Below are positions 59,816-64,000 of a stretch of 64,000 nucleotides of DNA, piece by piece (positions within the stretch are counted from its first letter, which is position 1; every line of letters begins with the position of its first letter). Origin of the DNA: Anolis sagrei (lineage: Eukaryota > Chordata > Lepidosauria > Squamata > Anolidae); NCBI RefSeq assembly GCF_037176765.1, contig NC_090022.1, positions 178,242,117 through 178,306,116 on the forward strand, given 5' to 3'. The position numbers and the translations under genes are program-made. Under the pieces are notes generated by a model. The model worked only from the letters and a program-made list of their open reading frames with translations. It did not search any database and was not told the DNA's origin.

Positions 59816-60060
59816 GCTGTAAAACAGCTATATTGTTGTGTGGCTTCAAGTCTTTTCCTCCTCCTCCTCCTATTTATAATGTTTATTTGTACCCCACTTT
59901 TTCTCTCCACAAGGAGACTCAAAACAATTTTTAGTGATCCTATCTTTTGTGTATGTGTGTAATTTTCCCAAGGTCTCAGCGGGTTTTCTTGGTTTAGCAG
60001 GGATACGAACTCTTGTCTCCAGAATCGTAGTACAAAGCTCAACTCACAATTAAAATGTTA
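59815..60060. repeat. Old SINE-like remnant
   Basis: ctccacaaggagactcaaaac and ccaaggtctcagcggg..agggatacgaactcttg look like an old tRNA-SINE body (MIR-like). Weak. Confidence 0.35.
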
Positions 60061-60430
60061 TCCCTGGATGTATTGTTGCCAAATATCCAGGAAAGAATGA
60101 AACAATTGTAGCACAAATATTGGGCACAAATTAGTGCCTATCCCTGGTACATTTGGGGGGCTGGTGGGGGGGGGGGGGGGGTCAGTCCTCTAGATCAAAC
60201 AACTCTAGATGCATAGATACAGGCTCAATTACAAAAGAAGGGAACAGCAGAAGGCTTCAAGGTAGATGTGTAAGCACAAAGAGATAAGAGATTCATTACA
60301 CTGAGCAGACAGATGAAGTGAAACTCTCCTCAAGAGTTTTTCAAACTATGTGTTGCAACATGTTAGTGCGCCAGCTGCAGTATGTAGGGGTGTGATGTGA
60401 ACCTGTGATGAGGAATCTCTCAGTCTGTGT

Positions 60431-60654
60431 AAAATATATATAAATAAAAATGTAATGTTTGTTTGTGGGATTAACATAACCCAAAAACCACTGGGCGAAT
60501 TGACAACAAATTTGGACACAATACACCTAACAGACCAACAAGTGACCATCACTCATAAAAAAAAACCCAAAACAGCAGAAAGGACTTAAAACCCCAAAAA
60601 AGCTAAATGACATACAGGAAAAAATGAAAGAAGAGGGATGGAAGGAAAGGGAAA

Positions 60655-60690
<36 letters not shown>

Positions 60691-61076
60691 AGCATGGAAG
60701 CAAAGAGCAAAGGAAGGAAGGAAAGAGGTAGAGAGGGAAGGAAGGAGAGAAAGTTGTAGGAAAAGAAAAAGGGGGAAAGGAAGGAATGAGGTAGAAAAGG
60801 AAGGAGAGAAAGAAAGAAAGAAAAGGGGAAGGAAAGAAAGACAGAGTGAAGGAAGGAGGGAAAGAAGGAGAGAAAGAGGGAGGGAAGGAAAAAGGAAAGA
60901 GAGAAGAAAGGGTGGAAGCAAAAAGTGAAGGAAGGAAAGAGGTAGAGAAGGAAGGAAGGAGAGAAGGAAAGAAGAAAACAGAAGGAATAAAGGAAAGAAG
61001 GAGCAAAGGAAGGAGGGAAAGAAGGAGAGAAAAAGAGGGGGGGGGAGGTTGGCCACAGCAACGCGGGTACAGCTAG
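60431..61076 (+). mobile_element. Helitron with expanded purine microsatellite
   Basis: 5' end tatataaataaaaatgtaatg; 3' end ggccacagcaacgcgggtac..agctagt. The body from ~60620 to 61045 has become GGAA/GAAA-type purine repeat. Confidence 0.75.
60620..61045. repeat. (GAAA)n/(GGAA)n purine tract
   Basis: About 425 bp, nearly all purine on the plus strand. The long open frames on both strands are composition artefacts. Confidence 0.95.
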
Positions 61077-61361
61077 TCTATATAAATAAAAATGTAATGT
61101 TTGTTTGTGGGATTAACATAACTCAAAAACCACTGGGCGAATTGACACCAAATTTGGACACAATACACCTATCAGCCCAACGAGTGATCATCACTCATAA
61201 AAACACTGAAAAACACAATGGAAGAGATTTAAAAAGCCAAAAAATAAAAATACATTACAACACATGGGGAAAACCACATATGCACAAAATATATACATAC
61301 ACATATACACACACATGTACACAGACTGGGCCACAGCAACGCATGGCAGGGGACAGCTAGT
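61077..61361 (+). mobile_element. Helitron, head-to-tail with the previous copy
   Basis: Begins tctatataaataaaaatgtaatg right at the CTAGT of its neighbour; ends gccacagcaacgcatggc..acagctagt. Confidence 0.8.
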
Positions 61362-61617
61362 AAGTAGTAAGCTATAAATTATATGTTATTTTAGAAATAT
61401 AAATGAAAGATTGTCATGAGATACTTTGTGTCCCCATACATTTTGTCATTACAGTTCACGTATTTGTCCATATTTCTTATAAGGAGTTGATTTATCCTCC
61501 GGTTTGCTACTGAAATACTATGTTGCGAAATGATGCCTGTTCAAAAAGTGTGTCACTAATGTGAAAAGGTTGGAAAGCTCTGCCCTATATCATACTCAAC
61601 TATTGCCATCATTGTGC

Positions 61618-61888
61618 AAGGAACTCCCATTGGTGCAATGGGTTAAACCCTTGTGCCGGCAGGACTGAAGACTGAAAGGTCAGAGGTTCAAATCCAGGGG
61701 GAGTGTGGATGAGCTCCCTCTGTCAGCTCTAGCTCACCATGTGGGGACACGAGAGAAGCCTCCCACAAGAATGGTAAAAAACATGAAAACATTTGAGTGT
61801 CCTCTGGACAATGTTCTTGCAGATGGCTAATTCTCTCACACCAGAGATGACTTGCAGTTCCTCAAGTTGCTCCTGACATGAAAAAAAA
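61618..61888 (+). mobile_element. tRNA-derived SINE
   Basis: ccattggtgcaatgggttaaac to cagttcctcaagttgctcc and an A run. Confidence 0.75.
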
Positions 61889-62189
61889 TCATTACAGGAA
61901 ATCATTTAAAGTAAAGTAGACTTACATGGGTTTTGAAAATCCCCTCAAACAGTGGGGTGTTTGGGCATTTTATTATACCATTTTGTTTATATATTGTCCT
62001 TTTCCTATCTAGTGACTCCAAAGACTATAAATGCTGATAGGAACTCAAAACAGAACCAATAGCTACCAATTAGAATGTAAGTAGTCAAGCATGTACAACA
62101 ACAACCTTTTCAAAACTATGTCAATTTGGGGATTGTAGTATATCTATTATCTGTATGTTGCTGTGTTTCTTATTTAGTGAATTAAAACA

Positions 62190-62610
62190 TCATAACACCT
62201 GAAGAAGATATTGCGAAACAAGGGATACAACCCGGGAGACCTTGTTGTGTGTCACTGTCACTGATGGTGTTTATGGAAGAAGAACTTTCTACAACATAGA
62301 AAGTGTTATTTTGTGTCACTGTGCCTGACATTGTTTATTGAAGAACTTTCTACAACATAGAAATTGTGATTTTGGAAAGTGAAGTTTCATTGTATGACAT
62401 TCAACAATATTTGAGTTACTATTTCTAACGTCATTGTACCTGTGAAGAATCTCCTGGTATATAGTAATTGTTATTTTGGAAGCTCTAGTTTCACTGTGTT
62501 GACAAAGTATTGATAAACTATCTTCTATTTATAAACAGTCTCTAATTAATCGTGTGAATGTTCTCATGTTACATTCAATGTAGAATTTCTTGGAACATAG
62601 AAATTGTGGG
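62190..62610. repeat. Degenerate ~65-105-bp tandem repeats, unclassified
   Basis: About four units share gaagaactttctacaacatag and aattgtgattttggaa. The array opens with cctgaagaagatattgcgaaac, which resembles a degenerate hammerhead/PLE junction, but no stem II pairs. Confidence 0.45.
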
Positions 62611-62795
62611 TCTCAATTCAAAGCAACAAAGAGGTGCTGAAATTGCTTTACCTATGGCAAAAAGCTAACAGCAGACTCTCCCAATGCCATTATCCTGGAT
62701 CTCCTAAAATATTCATAGTGTGTGTATGTCTGTAGGACAGAGACACTTTTCAAAAGCCTCTTGATAGATCTACGTTAAAGCTCAATATACTTTGA

Positions 62796-63000
62796 ATGCA
62801 TCCACACTTGTAGAATTAATGCAGTTTGACACCACCGGAACTGCCATAGCTCAATGCTATCATAAGGGCTGCATTTTTAGCTTTCTCTGCCGAAGAGTGC
62901 CGGTGTATCATTAAACCACAAATCCAAGGATTCCATAGCATTGAGTCATGGCAATTAAAGCGGTGTCAAATTGCATCCATTCTACAGTATTGACACATAC
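62796..63000. repeat. Palindromic MITE
   Basis: cacttgtagaattaatgcag on the left; ttgcatccattctacagtat on the right. Confidence 0.65.
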
Positions 63001-63145
63001 TTTGGCAGTTTACTCAGTTTACTCTCACTCCAGATTGATCACAATATTCAGTCCGGGATATAAGACTTGAAAGACAGCAAAAAATATGTGATCTTGAGCC
63101 TGGAAGCAAAGAGGAAAAGGATATCAAGCAAGTCAGAATACTTAC

Positions 63146-63640
63146 GAGAACTTCTGTTGACACTGCTGGATGTGTTGGTTGTGCGTGGAAGCAAGCTCAA
63201 TCTTGCGAGTATCAACAGTAGATCCCCGAACTGTCAGATCTAGAATCCTCAGAGGACAACTGGAGAAAGATCAGGATGAATCTTCCTGTGTGGATTTCAT
63301 CTGGCATGATGACAGACACACTCAAGACATCAGAAAGGAAAACAAAGGGCAGCTCCCATTGCTCTGTGTGTGTGTTGGGTGTATGAGTATGTGTTGCATA
63401 TGTGAGCTTGCTCTGTGTTATGTGTGTTTTCTCCTTCCTTACAGCTCCCCCCCCCCCTCTCTGTCACTGCTTCCTTTTCCTCTTTGCTGTCAATACTCAC
63501 ATCTTTTTTTTTTACTGCTCCCCCATCTGGCTGCAATGGCTTACATGCAATACTCTTAACAACAAGAGAGAGAAAGTTGCCGCCTGCCTCCAAGGCCTCA
63601 TGTTGCAACCGAAACCTGAGAGAGATTGGTGACCAAGTCC
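63146..63640 (-). other. Possible untranslated first exon of DNASE1L1
   Basis: A strong minus-strand donor (GTAAGT, plus-strand acttac at 63140-63145) ends a segment with no repeats. Upstream, near 63660-63780, the DNA is richer in G+C and promoter-like. It is in the right place and orientation to feed the acceptor at 57010. No transcript evidence exists; the 5' boundary is a guess. Confidence 0.4.
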
Positions 63641-63845
63641 TGACAAAGCTATTTCTCAGCTAGATTAGACTGTGGGCGAAGGCAGTGAGTGCGCCTCTGA
63701 GCATGTGCAGAGAGGGAGGGGAGCGATGACAGGACTTCCCAAGACAAGTTCCTGCCCGAGGCAAGAACGTCAGGGCATTTCTTGATTTGGAGCCAAGCCT
63801 GTTCTCGTTTTAAATTAAAACTAATTACAGTTGAAAGTACAGGAC

Positions 63846-64000
63846 TTTATTATTCAAGCAAAATTTATTTGAGAAACATCACCCTAAAACACGAATCACA
63901 AATTTTAAAAAATCTACAAATAAACTAAAACCATCACAAAGTAGTAATACAACATACAGCATATAATCTAGCTTCCAGAGCCGATATCTAATTCAACCCA
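63846..64000 (-). terminator. Possible 3' UTR and poly(A) signal of the next minus-strand gene
   Basis: The minus strand has AATAAA at 63851-63846, near the end of an AT-rich, repeat-free block that runs off the window. This fits the 3' end of a gene whose body lies beyond 64000. The identity is unknown. Confidence 0.35.

Noticed and set aside
60527-61061. Open frames of 150-160 codons on both strands
   Set aside because: Purine repeat without stops gives Lys/Glu/Arg or Ser/Phe/Leu runs; no gene structure.
63170-63559. 129-codon plus-strand frame
   Set aside because: No splice sites or homology; it lies antisense in the candidate 5' exon region and contains a simple-sequence stretch.

Overview
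This window is vertebrate nuclear DNA, most likely from a squamate reptile and probably an iguanian-type lizard. The species is an inference. It rests on the repeat mix: BovB-tailed (Sauria-type) tRNA SINEs, a second tRNA SINE family, CR1, L2, L1 and R4 LINEs, Penelope-like elements (PLEs), Helitrons and many hAT MITEs. Genes have many short exons with GT-AG introns.

Host genes. RPL10 (+ strand, 5504-~11025) is complete. It has a CpG-rich promoter with several CCAAT boxes, a 5'TOP leader, six coding exons (215 aa), an intronic SNORA70 H/ACA snoRNA and a poly(A) signal. Downstream, on the opposite strand, lie two tandem eight-exon genes of the DNase I family. The near copy (15054-30634, 290 aa) is secreted-type, has no C-terminal hydrophobic tail, and lacks one cysteine of the conserved disulfide. 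The far copy (36248-56977, 312 aa) has the hydrophobic C-terminal tail typical of GPI-linked DNASE1L1. RPL10 next to DNASE1L1 in convergent orientation is conserved synteny with mammals. The lizard locus has an extra DNase gene between them. A possible untranslated first exon of DNASE1L1 lies at ~63146-63640, and the window ends in what may be the 3' UTR of a further minus-strand gene.

Repeats. Most remaining sequence is transposons, often nested. The clearest nests are: hAT MITE > second hAT MITE > PLE at 11096-12747; SINE > L1 > hAT MITE with an amplified GC-rich hairpin array at 16690-19215; and a Helitron carrying an L2 tail and a CR1 at 3565-4840. Intron 2 of DNASE1L1 contains a ~2.8-3 kb tandem duplication (50235-56290).

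The most interesting system is the PLE family. One copy (11461-12368) still encodes a GIY-YIG endonuclease domain and has a short target duplication. At least six others are fold-back units: two inverted terminal copies, one end bearing a ~33-nt extension, five of them bounded by a clean 12-15 bp target duplication, so the inverted pair moved as one unit. Each terminal repeat carries a hammerhead-ribozyme-like core (CTGAGGA, a 6-bp stem, GAAAC, GTC) about 35-40 nt downstream of a TATATAAA motif. Seven copies keep all core residues. The core has one extra U before stem II and a stem III that could only pair in trans, so activity is a prediction. R4 LINE tails embedded in (AAT)n arrays and head-to-tail Helitrons are further target-preference cases.
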